Assembly (NCBI GenBank): GCA_041744375.1
Contig: JBGTLA010000127.1
Location: 1-31,088, forward strand
DNA length: 31,088 nucleotides
DNA from: JBGTLA01 sp041744375
GTDB taxonomy: Bacteria > Actinomycetota > Acidimicrobiia > Spongiisociales > ZC4RG35
Reading direction: 5' to 3'
Positions 23,616 through 31,088 of the stretch are shown piece after piece. The first letter of the stretch is position 1, and each line of letters begins with the position of its first letter. Position numbers and translations under genes: made by a program. The notes under the pieces were generated by a model. The model was not told the origin of the DNA, ran no database searches, and saw only the letters and a list, made by a program, of their open reading frames with translations.

Positions 23616-23884
23616 TGGCCATCATCTCGCTGCCGCGACTGCTGGACCCGGCTACCGGAGGTGTTCACAGGCTCGATGTCGAGGGCAACACCCTGGGGGC
23701 GGTGATAGACGAGCTCCTGAGCCAGATCCCCGGGCTCGAGGTTCACCTCTTCGACCATGGCGGATCGCTACGCCCCCACGTGCTCTGTTTCGTCGACGGC
23801 GAGCCCAGCCGGCTGGAGGACCGGACGGTTGAGGCGGACCCGAACACCGACGTCCGATTTCTCCAAGCCGTGTCGGGAGGGTGA
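23615..23884 (+). CDS. MoaD/ThiS-family ubiquitin-like protein
   Basis: An 89-aa beta-grasp protein beginning MAIISLPRLLDPATGG and ending in the diglycine of LQAVSGG, which in MoaD, ThiS and SAMPs is adenylated and turned into a thiocarboxylate or joined to lysines. Inner features NTLGAVIDELLSQIPGLEVHLF and LRPHVLCFVDGEPSRLEDRTVE fit the family. The ATG shares its A with the stop of the propeller gene (TGATG). No MoaE, ThiG, MoeB or JAMM protease gene is in the window. So the role could be sulfur carrier, or protein modifier with the propeller as partner. A longer in-frame extension upstream to 23255 is rejected, as it overlaps the propeller gene throughout. Confidence 0.88.
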   Translation: MAIISLPRLLDPATGGVHRLDVEGNTLGAVIDELLSQIPGLEVHLFDHGGSLRPHVLCFVDGEPSRLEDRTVEADPNTDVRFLQAVSGG

Positions 23885-23952
23885 ACGGCGACCGCTCTCT
23901 TTCGCCAGCTCACACTCCCACCGGGTCCACAACCTCGACTCCCTCACGGCAC

Positions 23953-23958
23953 TACCGT
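23953..23958 (+). promoter_or_regulatory. Candidate -10 box of the aldolase gene
   Basis: TACCGT about 30 nt upstream of the ATG, leaving a short leader of some 23 nt that holds AGGAG. This is one of the few promoters here that comes with a standard ribosome site. Confidence 0.35.
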
Positions 23959-23987
23959 CAGACACATCATCCGACCAGGAGTACCGC

Positions 23988-25016
<1,029 letters not shown>

Positions 25017-25057
25017 CTCGCCGAAAGTCACGATGGCTCACTTGTTGGCGCGCCCTC

Positions 25058-25063
25058 TAACCT
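25058..25063 (+). promoter_or_regulatory. Candidate -10 box of nhaA
   Basis: TAACCT ends 9 nt before the ATG at 25073, with no Shine-Dalgarno sequence in between. The spacing is at the long end for a leaderless start. No clear -35. Confidence 0.35.
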
Positions 25064-25072
25064 GCGGCGGCT

Positions 25073-26440
25073 ATGGCTCTCGACGAACGCCACCCCACCT
25101 GGGCGACCTCCAACCGCTTCGTGCCGCGCACCTTCGTGCGGCCGATCCTGCGGTTCAGCCAGGCCAAAGCAGCATCGGGGATCTTCTTGCTGGCGGCAGC
25201 CACCATCGCCCTCGTATGGGCCAACTCACCGTGGGGCGAGAGCTATTACCGGGTATTCCAGTCGACCAGCTTCCATCTGAGGTTCGGGCCCCTGGCCTTC
25301 GACGAGAGCATCAGCCACCTCATCAACGACGGCCTCATGGCCATCTTCTTCTTCGTGGTCGGCCTCGAGATCAAGCGAGAGTTGGTGCTCGGAGATCTCC
25401 GCCACCCTCAAGCGGCCGCTCTGCCCGTGATAGCTGCCGTCGGTGGCATGATCGTCCCGGCACTCATCTACCTGGCGGTCACCACGGGGCTGGGACCGGA
25501 GGTGACGCGTGGCTGGGGAATACCGATGGCAACCGACATTGCCTTCGTCCTGGGCATCGTCGCCCTGCTGGGGAGCAGGGTCCCAGCCGGGGGGAAACTC
25601 TTCGTGCTGACGCTGGCCATCGCCGACGACATCGGCGCCATCGTCGTCATCGCCCTGTTCTATACCGACGACCTGCGCATGGGTTGGCTGGCAGCCGGAG
25701 CGCTTGCACTGGCGGCGGTATGGGCAGCAGGCCGAATCGGGGTCCGCTCGCAGGTGTTCTACGTCCCGGTCGCCCTCGTCGTCTGGTTCGCCACCTACAA
25801 GTCGGGGGTCCACGCCACCCTGGCCGGAGTAATGCTCGGGCTCCTGACACCGGCACGCGCCTTGTACAGCGCCACAGAATTCGATACCAAGGCGCGCGAG
25901 ATCCTCGACACCTTCCCCCTCGGCAGCACCGTGGAGTTGGAGGAGAAGGCCGACCACGAGGCGGCCGTGCTGACCGAAATCGCCACCGAGTCGATCGCTC
26001 CCCTCAACCGCTTGGAGATGCGGCTGCTCCCGTGGACATCGTTCGTAATCGTGCCCTTGTTCGCTTTGGCCAATGCCGGGATCACCTTCCGCGGAACCGA
26101 CCTCATTCGGGGCGGACTCGGCCGGGTGGCGCTGGGTGTGGCTCTGGGGTTGTTGGCCGGCAAGATCGTCGGCATCTCCTCGTTCGCCTGGCTCGCCGTC
26201 CGGACCGGCCTCGGTCGCCTACCTCCACACACCGGCTGGCAGCACATCGTCGGTCTGGCGGCAGTGGCGGGTATAGGCTTCACCGTGTCCTTGTTCGTCA
26301 CCAGCCTGGCGCTGCCCTCCGATGCGGTGAGCGCGGTGGCGAAGGTGGGTATCTTTGCCGGATCGGTCGCAGCCGGCAGTCTCGGGTTCGTCCTGCTGCG
26401 CAGGCTGCAGCCGGGGATCTCGCCAGGGAACGACGGATGA
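25073..26440 (+). CDS. nhaA: Na+/H+ antiporter NhaA
   Basis: A 455-aa electrogenic sodium/proton antiporter of the inner membrane, for sodium export and pH balance. Typical NhaA segments are HLINDGLMAIFFFVVGLEIKRELVLG, GWGIPMATDIAFVLGIVALLG, and LTLAIADDIGAIVVIALFYT with the two adjacent ion-binding aspartates. Also present are GVHATLAGVMLGLLTP and the C-terminal GFTVSLFVTSLAL. A cytoplasmic loop around 270-300 (EFDTKAREILDTFPLGSTVELEEKADHEA) is longer than in E. coli NhaA and charged, as in many actinobacterial homologues. Its TGA overlaps the ATG of the 54-aa zinc-ribbon gene by ATGA. Confidence 0.95.
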   Translation: MALDERHPTWATSNRFVPRTFVRPILRFSQAKAASGIFLLAAATIALVWANSPWGESYYRVFQSTSFHLRFGPLAFDESISHLINDGLMAIFFFVVGLEIKRELVLGDLRHPQAAALPVIAAVGGMIVPALIYLAVTTGLGPEVTRGWGIPMATDIAFVLGIVALLGSRVPAGGKLFVLTLAIADDIGAIVVIALFYTDDLRMGWLAAGALALAAVWAAGRIGVRSQVFYVPVALVVWFATYKSGVHATLAGVMLGLLTPARALYSATEFDTKAREILDTFPLGSTVELEEKADHEAAVLTEIATESIAPLNRLEMRLLPWTSFVIVPLFALANAGITFRGTDLIRGGLGRVALGVALGLLAGKIVGISSFAWLAVRTGLGRLPPHTGWQHIVGLAAVAGIGFTVSLFVTSLALPSDAVSAVAKVGIFAGSVAAGSLGFVLLRRLQPGISPGNDG

Positions 26441-26601
26441 CGGAAGCACCCGAAACCATCACATGTGTCGACTGCGGCGGGGTCTGCCATTTCATCGGTT
26501 ACCTCCCTGACGAGGAGCCGCTGGAGGAAGGGACGATCCTCACCTATCGCTGCTCCGACTGTCGCGACCGTTGGGACCTCGTATGGGAGCCGGGCGCGTG
26601 A
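26437..26601 (+). CDS. Small zinc-ribbon protein (54 aa), unknown
   Basis: A 54-aa acidic protein with two CxxC knuckles, C10-x2-C13 and C39-x2-C42, a fair zinc-ribbon arrangement; a further Cys is at 17. I do not recognise a named family. Both ends overlap neighbours: ATGA with nhaA upstream, and GTGA with the flavoprotein gene downstream. So it is very likely a real, coupled gene, not a chance frame. Such ribbons often bind protein or nucleic acid; no function is claimed. Confidence 0.72.
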   Translation: MTEAPETITCVDCGGVCHFIGYLPDEEPLEEGTILTYRCSDCRDRWDLVWEPGA

Positions 26602-28022
26602 GCAATGAGCTCGAGGCGGTGGTGATCGGGGCGGGACCCAACGGACTGGCGGCCGCCATCACGTTGGCCGAGCTTGGACACAGCGTCTTGGTGGTGGAGG
26701 GGTCGCAGAAGGTCGGAGGCGGCATTCGCTCCGACGAGTTGACCGGACCCGGGCTCCGCCACGACCCGTGCGCCACGGTGCACACCCTGGGTGTCGGGTC
26801 CCCCTTCATGCGGACACTGCCGCTGGCGGCTCACGGCTTGGAGTGGATCCACCCAGATGTCCTCCTTGCCCACCCCGTCGATCCAGAACGGGCCGGGCTC
26901 CTCCATCGCTCGCTCGATGAGACGGCCGCGGGGCTGGGACCCGATGCCCACCGTTACCGGCGGCTAATCGAGCCGATCTACCGGCGCTGGGACAACCTGG
27001 AGGAAGCCATCTTGGGTCCCGTTCTCCGCCTCCCCTCGCATCCCCTCGACCTGATCCGCTTCGGCCTGAGGGCACTGATACCTGCCACCACACTGGCCCG
27101 AGGATTCTCGACCCCCGAGGCGGCAGCCCTGTTCCTGGGATGTGCCGCCCATGCCTTCCTGCCACTGGGCCGACCCCCTACGTCGGCCTTCGGGATCCTG
27201 CTCCTCACACTGGGTCACCGCTACGGGTGGCCGTTCGCGAGAGGAGGCTCCCAGGCCCTGGCCGATGCACTCGCCGCTCATCTCCTGAGCCTGGGAGGGC
27301 GAGTCGAGACCGGCCGCATGGTGAACGACCTCGCCGAGCTCCCGCCGTCACGGGTGATCCTGGCCGATGTCTCGCCCCACGCTCTCGCCGGCCTCCTCGC
27401 CGGAAAAGTGCCGGATCCCATGCTGCGGGGATACCGGCGGTTCCGACACGGACCAGCTGCCTACAAGGTCGACTACGCCCTCACCGAGCCGGTGCCCTGG
27501 ACGAACCCTGAGCTGGCACGGGCCGGAACGATTCATCTGGGCGGAACCGCAGAAGCGGTGGCGGCGGCGGAGGCTGCGGTGTGGGCGGGCCAGGATCCGG
27601 CCCGCCCTTTCACGCTGGTGTGCCAACCCACGGTGTTCGATCCATCACGCTCCGACGACGGACGGCATTCCTTGTGGGTCTACGCCCATGTGCCACATGG
27701 CTCGACCACCGACCATCTCGGCGCCGTCGAGACACTCATCACCGAACTCGCCCCGGATTTTCCCGATGTCGTCGAACAACGCCGGATCCACGATCCGGCC
27801 GCCTTGGAGGCGATGAACCCCAACATCGTCGGTGGCGATATTGCCGGCGGGGCACACACGATCTCGCAGCTGTTGTTCCGACCGGTGGCCCGCCTCGATC
27901 CCTACACCACTCCCCTGGACCGGGTGTTCATCTGCTCGGCGTCGACCCCCCCGGGCGCGGGTGGCCACGGCATGAGCGGTCACCTAGCGGCGTTGTCGGC
28001 CCACCGCCGCTGGCTGAGCTGA
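26598..28022 (+). CDS. FAD-dependent oxidoreductase, phytoene desaturase-like
   Basis: A 474-aa flavoprotein of the phytoene dehydrogenase/CrtI-like group. The N-terminal VVIGAGPNGLAAAITLAELGHSVLVVEGSQKVGGGIRS is the dinucleotide-binding fold, and the C-terminal FICSASTPPGAGGHGMSGHLAA is the closing FAD motif of this family. Segment FLPLGRPPTSAFGILLLTLGHRYGWPFARGGSQALADALAAHL is typical of the NAD(P)/FAD-dependent group seen widely in actinobacteria. No carotenoid synthase or cyclase gene is close, so the substrate is unknown. The start GTG at 26598 overlaps the previous stop (GTGA); ATG 26583 is the other choice. It converges with the exonuclease gene 41 bp downstream. Confidence 0.88.
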   Translation: MSNELEAVVIGAGPNGLAAAITLAELGHSVLVVEGSQKVGGGIRSDELTGPGLRHDPCATVHTLGVGSPFMRTLPLAAHGLEWIHPDVLLAHPVDPERAGLLHRSLDETAAGLGPDAHRYRRLIEPIYRRWDNLEEAILGPVLRLPSHPLDLIRFGLRALIPATTLARGFSTPEAAALFLGCAAHAFLPLGRPPTSAFGILLLTLGHRYGWPFARGGSQALADALAAHLLSLGGRVETGRMVNDLAELPPSRVILADVSPHALAGLLAGKVPDPMLRGYRRFRHGPAAYKVDYALTEPVPWTNPELARAGTIHLGGTAEAVAAAEAAVWAGQDPARPFTLVCQPTVFDPSRSDDGRHSLWVYAHVPHGSTTDHLGAVETLITELAPDFPDVVEQRRIHDPAALEAMNPNIVGGDIAGGAHTISQLLFRPVARLDPYTTPLDRVFICSASTPPGAGGHGMSGHLAALSAHRRWLS

Positions 28023-28063
28023 GGCTGAACGCATATCCGACTGGTGGAGGCCATCGCCCCGAC

Positions 28064-28924
28064 CTAACGGGGGTGGAGATCGGTGGGATCGAAACCGAAG
28101 CGCTCGCACATCTGTGAGAACGCCTCGGGGAACACACCCCGCCATTCCAGGTCTTCGAGCGTCTCAGGCAACGGCACATCGCGGCGGAGGGTGGTCAGGG
28201 TTCGATAGAGCATTACCTCGGGTCGATGCCCGGCCAGAGTCTGTCCCAACTTGGCGGCGCCTCTCACGGGGACGTCCCAGTCGGCGGGGTCGTCGGGGAT
28301 CATCTCCAGCCTGCCCCAACGGGCCAGTACGGCGGCGGCGGACCGCGCTCCCCACCCGGACAGGCCGGGCACCCCGTCGGCGGTGTCGCCTACCAACGCC
28401 AGATAGTCGGGGATCGACTCGGGGGGCACCCCGAACTTCTCGACCACGGCGACTTCGTCGAACCAACGGCCCCGGATCCGGTCCCACGAGACCACCCGAT
28501 CACCCACGATGCACTGCATGAGATCTTTGTCCGGGCTGGCCAGAACCACCTGGTCCACCTCATCCATCCAGCGCAGCGCGGCGGTGGCGAGGGCATCGTC
28601 GGCCTCGAAGTCGATCATCCCCCACACCGTGACCCCGGCTGCAGCCAGCGCCTCTTCGGCTAGCGGGAACTGAGCGAGGAGAAGCGGGTCGACGCCCGCG
28701 CCGGTCTTGTAGCCGTCGAACAGGTCGTTGCGAAACGACTCGATCACACTGTCGAACGCCGCCGCCACGTGGGTGACGCCAGGCTCTGCCAGCAGGTCGA
28801 GGGTCGAGCGGAGGATGCCGTAGGTGGCGTTGATGTCGGTGCCGTCGGGGGCGAGGCGGGTGTCCTTGCGCCCGTAGAAGGCACGGAACAACTCGAACGT
28901 CCCATCGATCAGGTGCAGCTTCAC
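28064..28924 (-). CDS. Stand-alone 5'-3' exonuclease (PolI N-terminal domain-like)
   Basis: A 286-aa flap-type nuclease equal to the 5' nuclease domain of DNA polymerase I without the polymerase, for removal of RNA primers or flaps. Metal-binding acidic motifs: LHLIDGTFELFRAFYG (D7), IDFEADDALATAA, LASPDKDLMQ, and VGDTADGVPGLSGWGARSAAAVL with the helix-hairpin-helix DNA-binding loop. The GTG at 28924 is chosen since it begins the conserved MKLHLIDG strand and follows TACGCT by 7 nt; the open frame runs back to 28954. It is divergent from an operon with a sulfurtransferase. Confidence 0.93.
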   Translation of the reverse strand: MKLHLIDGTFELFRAFYGRKDTRLAPDGTDINATYGILRSTLDLLAEPGVTHVAAAFDSVIESFRNDLFDGYKTGAGVDPLLLAQFPLAEEALAAAGVTVWGMIDFEADDALATAALRWMDEVDQVVLASPDKDLMQCIVGDRVVSWDRIRGRWFDEVAVVEKFGVPPESIPDYLALVGDTADGVPGLSGWGARSAAAVLARWGRLEMIPDDPADWDVPVRGAAKLGQTLAGHRPEVMLYRTLTTLRRDVPLPETLEDLEWRGVFPEAFSQMCERFGFDPTDLHPR

Positions 28925-28931
28925 GCCCGCG

Positions 28932-28937
28932 AGCGTA
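28932..28937 (-). promoter_or_regulatory. Leaderless-type -10 box of the 5'-3' exonuclease gene
   Basis: TACGCT on the minus strand with 7 nt to the GTG. No ribosome site. It lies in a 49-bp divergent gap that also holds the -10 of the opposite operon. Confidence 0.45.
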
Positions 28938-28961
28938 GGACACCTCTGCGGCAAGCGCCTC

Positions 28962-28967
28962 TACCAT
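28962..28967 (+). promoter_or_regulatory. Leaderless-type -10 box of the 28974 operon
   Basis: TACCAT with 6 nt to the ATG at 28974 and no Shine-Dalgarno sequence. Same hexamer as before the vanW-like gene. Confidence 0.45.
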
Positions 28968-28973
28968 CGGCCC

Positions 28974-29300
28974 ATGTTCGAGCCCGACGCAGGAAACGAG
29001 CAAGTGGACCCCTGGACCGAGCTGACCGACGAGCTCGTGGCCCTCACCAACAAGTTGCGAACGACCTACCTGCGGGTGGCACACGAAAGCGGACCGACCG
29101 AGGGTGAGATTTGTGACGCACTCGGCACCCTGGCCGGAGCATGGAGCCAGGTGGCCGGCTCGGTGAGCGAGGCGGTCGCCGATCCCGAGGTCCGCTCCCA
29201 CCTCAAGCGCGCCGGAGGGTCCTTCGTTGACGCCATCGCCGCCGGCTTGGGCGAGTTCGTCTCCCCGTCCGACGCCAGCGATCCCGACGAGGAAGAGTGA
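28974..29300 (+). CDS. Hypothetical protein (108 aa), acidic tail
   Basis: Not recognised. The 108-aa product is soluble, mostly helical by eye (ELTDELVALTNKLRTTYLRVA, LGTLAGAWSQVAGSVSEAVADPEVRSHLKRAGGSFVDAIAAGLGEFV) and ends in an acidic DASDPDEEE tail. The phrase AGGSFVDAIAAGL hints at a short amphipathic helix. It is first of four genes joined by overlaps: its TGA overlaps the start of the DUF2905 gene. Two possible readings are a regulator or a small accessory protein of the membrane/sulfurtransferase genes after it. Confidence 0.75.
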   Translation: MFEPDAGNEQVDPWTELTDELVALTNKLRTTYLRVAHESGPTEGEICDALGTLAGAWSQVAGSVSEAVADPEVRSHLKRAGGSFVDAIAAGLGEFVSPSDASDPDEEE

Positions 29301-29521
29301 TGACAACGGGGACCGTTCTCATCTGGGTCGGTGTCGGCGTCGTGCTCGTGGGCATCCTCGTCACCTGGGCGCCATGGGCGTTCTCTTGGTTCGGCAACCT
29401 TCCCGGCGACATTCGACATCGCAGTGAACACTCGACGGTGTTCATTCCGATCACTTCGATGATCATCGTCTCGATAGGGATCTCGGTGCTCTTGGCGCTC
29501 ATCCGGAGGCTCGGAGAATGA
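29300..29521 (+). CDS. DUF2905 family small membrane protein
   Basis: A 73-aa two-helix membrane protein. Segments about 5-25 and 50-68 are hydrophobic, and the family's linker WFGNLPGDIRHRSEHSTVFIPITSMIIVSIGISVLLALIRR is clear. The function of the family is not known. The ATG at 29300 overlaps the previous stop (TGATG); GTG 29297 one codon earlier is equally possible. Its TGA overlaps the ATG of the sulfurtransferase gene (ATGA). Confidence 0.9.
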   Translation: MTTGTVLIWVGVGVVLVGILVTWAPWAFSWFGNLPGDIRHRSEHSTVFIPITSMIIVSIGISVLLALIRRLGE

Positions 29522-30348
29522 GTGACCCGCTCATCACCGTGCCCGAGCTGCACGAGGAACTCGGTGAGGTGGCCCTCTTCGACATCCGCTGGGACCTGGC
29601 CGACCCGGCCGCCGGACGGGCCCGTTACTTGGAGGGACACATCCCGGGGGCAGTTTTCGTCGACCTGGACGAGGAGCTGGCCGGCCCACCCGGCGCCGGC
29701 CGACACCCCCTACCGCCACCGGCCGAATTCGCCTCCACTCTCGGCCGATTGGGGGTGGGCCGCGGTTCCGATGTGGTCGTCTACGACGACGCCGGAGGGA
29801 GCGTCGCAGCCCGGATGTGGTGGATGGTGCGCGCCATCGGCCATCGCGGAACGGTGGCGGTCCTCGACGGCGGGTGGCAGGCCTGGGTCGAGTCGGGGTT
29901 CGCCACCGAAACGGGCAATGTGGTCCCCGCCGGCGGTTCATACCCTCCCCCGGGGCCGACATACACCGGTACCATCGACATCGAAGGTGTCACCTCCGGC
30001 GCCTCCCGCCTGCTGCTCGACGCCCGAGCTCCGGAACGTTATCGCGGTGATGTCGAGCCCATCGACCCGAGAGCCGGCCACATACCGGGGGCCGTCAACA
30101 CGCCTTGGACCCAGAACCTCGCCGCCGACGGGAGACTCAAGCACCCGGCAACGCTCCGCCGCAGGTTCGCCGCCTTGGGGGCCGACCGCCGCCCGGTCGT
30201 AGTGTCCTGCGGCAGCGGAGTCACGGCCTGCCACCTCGCCCTGGCGCTGGAGGTGGCCGGACTGCCCCGGCCGGCGCTCTTTCCAGGATCCTTTTCTGAG
30301 TGGTCGACGAGTGAGCGACCTGTGGAGACGGGCACGGCTACGCCTTGA
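29518..30348 (+). CDS. Two-domain sulfurtransferase (thiosulfate/3-mercaptopyruvate, rhodanese)
   Basis: A 276-aa tandem rhodanese. The N-terminal domain (1-135) is inactive and contains the usual FDIRWDLADPAAGRARYLEGHIPGAVFVDLD. The C-terminal domain (about 155-270) has LDARAPERYRGDVEPIDPRAGHIPGAVN and the active loop CGSGVTAC, whose C231 carries the persulfide. The CGSGVTA loop is like that of 3-mercaptopyruvate sulfurtransferases, whereas rhodanese proper has CRKGVTA; the former is thus more likely, yet donors are not settled by sequence. It is linked by overlaps to the DUF2905 gene before it and to the unknown gene after it (TTGA). Confidence 0.93.
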   Translation: MSDPLITVPELHEELGEVALFDIRWDLADPAAGRARYLEGHIPGAVFVDLDEELAGPPGAGRHPLPPPAEFASTLGRLGVGRGSDVVVYDDAGGSVAARMWWMVRAIGHRGTVAVLDGGWQAWVESGFATETGNVVPAGGSYPPPGPTYTGTIDIEGVTSGASRLLLDARAPERYRGDVEPIDPRAGHIPGAVNTPWTQNLAADGRLKHPATLRRRFAALGADRRPVVVSCGSGVTACHLALALEVAGLPRPALFPGSFSEWSTSERPVETGTATP

Positions 30349-31088
30349 CCGACGAGCGAACCACGGCCGCCATCGAATCGTCCGACACCGACGAGCTGGT
30401 GCGCATCGTCGACGGCCTCACGGCTGCCCGAGCATGGTCGCGAATGGTCGACCTCCGCCGACGATGCGAAGAAGCAGTGGGACGTGGCAAACAACTGTGG
30501 GGAATCGCCGAGTACATAAGGTACCGGCTCGCTCTGGACGCCCCTGGAGAATGGGCCGGACCTGCTGTGACCGAGGGGCGCACGCGGTTCACTCTCGGTC
30601 CTCTCGCCGAGGTGGCGGCGTCGACCAAGACCTGGACCGAGCTCGAACCCCACCTCTCGCCCGGACCTGAGCGAGCCACCGTCGCCCACGAGAGAGTCGT
30701 GCGCGGTGAGACGCTGACAGGCGCCGACATCGACCCGACCGTGCTGGAGCTTCCTCTGCAAGTGCAGACCTGGGAGCCCGTCTACCGAGTCGCCACCTAC
30801 CGCCCCGACCGAGTAGAGGTTTCCACGCCGCCGACACCATCAAGGCGCGTCACGTCGCTACCCGGTCCCGGTCTCGTGGTCGACGACCCCGACGGCACGC
30901 CCGCTCTCTTGGCCCTGGTCGAACATTGGGTGGACACTTCGAACGGACGTTCACAGGCCGTATGCGTAGAAGGAACCGCCTCTCGCGCCGTGGCAGCACT
31001 CGGCCTCCACCGGGCAGGACTGGGCCAGACCGACCCCGCCACGGCGCTGGCCTGGATGGCGTGGGCAGCTGCCTCCGGAGGAGCCCAT
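30345..31088 (+). CDS. Hypothetical protein, cut by window edge
   Basis: An open frame of 248 codons, running off the window. The likely start is TTG at 30345, overlapping the TGA of the sulfurtransferase gene; GTG at 30399 could also serve. The product begins with an acidic-helical stretch (SSDTDELVRIVDGLTAARAWSRMVDLRRRCEEAVGRGKQLWGIAEYIRYRLAL), then TEGRTRFTLGPLAEVAASTKTW. A proline-rich linker (near 165-185) leads into a C-terminal part with ALGLHRAGLGQTDPATALAWMAWAAASGGAH. I do not recognise a family. The frame is sound: it has no stop, has third-position G/C bias, and is coupled to the gene before it. Confidence 0.7.
   Translation, partial: MTDERTTAAIESSDTDELVRIVDGLTAARAWSRMVDLRRRCEEAVGRGKQLWGIAEYIRYRLALDAPGEWAGPAVTEGRTRFTLGPLAEVAASTKTWTELEPHLSPGPERATVAHERVVRGETLTGADIDPTVLELPLQVQTWEPVYRVATYRPDRVEVSTPPTPSRRVTSLPGPGLVVDDPDGTPALLALVEHWVDTSNGRSQAVCVEGTASRAVAALGLHRAGLGQTDPATALAWMAWAAASGGAH

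Noticed and set aside
28022..28085. Short hairpin CCCCG-6 nt-CGGGG as terminator between convergent genes
   Set aside because: Only 5 bp, partly inside the exonuclease gene's last codons and without a T-tract.

Overview
The window is GC-rich, densely coded bacterial chromosome. It has the marks of an actinobacterium: a NucS/EndoMS mismatch endonuclease, a WhiB-type Fe-S regulator, a VanW/PG-binding envelope protein, many GTG/TTG starts, and many genes whose start codon lies 6-9 nt after a TANNNT -10 box, as in leaderless transcripts. I infer Actinomycetota, perhaps a deep lineage such as Acidimicrobiia; the class is a guess. There is no rRNA, tRNA, CRISPR array, insertion sequence or phage gene. 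No gene-free stretch exceeds 300 bases.

Layout. 1-4491, minus strand: the 5' part of rpoB (runs off the window), an orphan membrane histidine kinase and a PLP-dependent alpha-oxoamine-synthase-like enzyme. 4675-6360, plus: VanW-like envelope protein. 6442-9992, minus: CoA-binding protein, metY, hsp20 and a class V aminotransferase-fold protein that lacks the desulfurase cysteine. 10156-13662, plus: an overlapping operon of YibE/F-like membrane protein, retropepsin-like 'Zn-protease' (RimB type), rimK and an aspartoacylase-like zinc hydrolase. 13672-14243, minus: a DsbA-like gene broken by a one-base frameshift. 14368-14637, plus: WhiB-like regulator. 14821-16835, minus: acyl-CoA dehydrogenase and M50 protease. 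16946-18301, plus: M20 dipeptidase. 18392-21393, minus: MFS transporter, nucS, trmL and a PlsC-type acyltransferase. 21429-28022, plus: alpha/beta hydrolase, cytoplasmic Asp-box propeller overlapping a MoaD/ThiS-like protein, class II aldolase, nhaA, a 54-aa zinc ribbon and a phytoene-desaturase-like flavoprotein. 28064-28924, minus: stand-alone 5'-3' exonuclease. 28974-31088, plus: overlapping chain of an unknown protein, a DUF2905 protein, a two-domain sulfurtransferase and an unknown protein cut by the window edge.

The most unusual signal is a three-copy intergenic element, all copies in the same orientation (about 10060-10146, 14703-14816, 18308-18396). The copies share a conserved core and a CACTGTCCTAG box. 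A 9-nt block between them varies, and in every copy a complementary segment lies about 60 nt upstream. This covariation suggests a folded RNA or DNA element that I cannot assign to a known family. Other points are the RimK write/erase operon, the propeller-MoaD pair, the pervasive leaderless promoters, a mirror-image divergent promoter and the dsbA frameshift.
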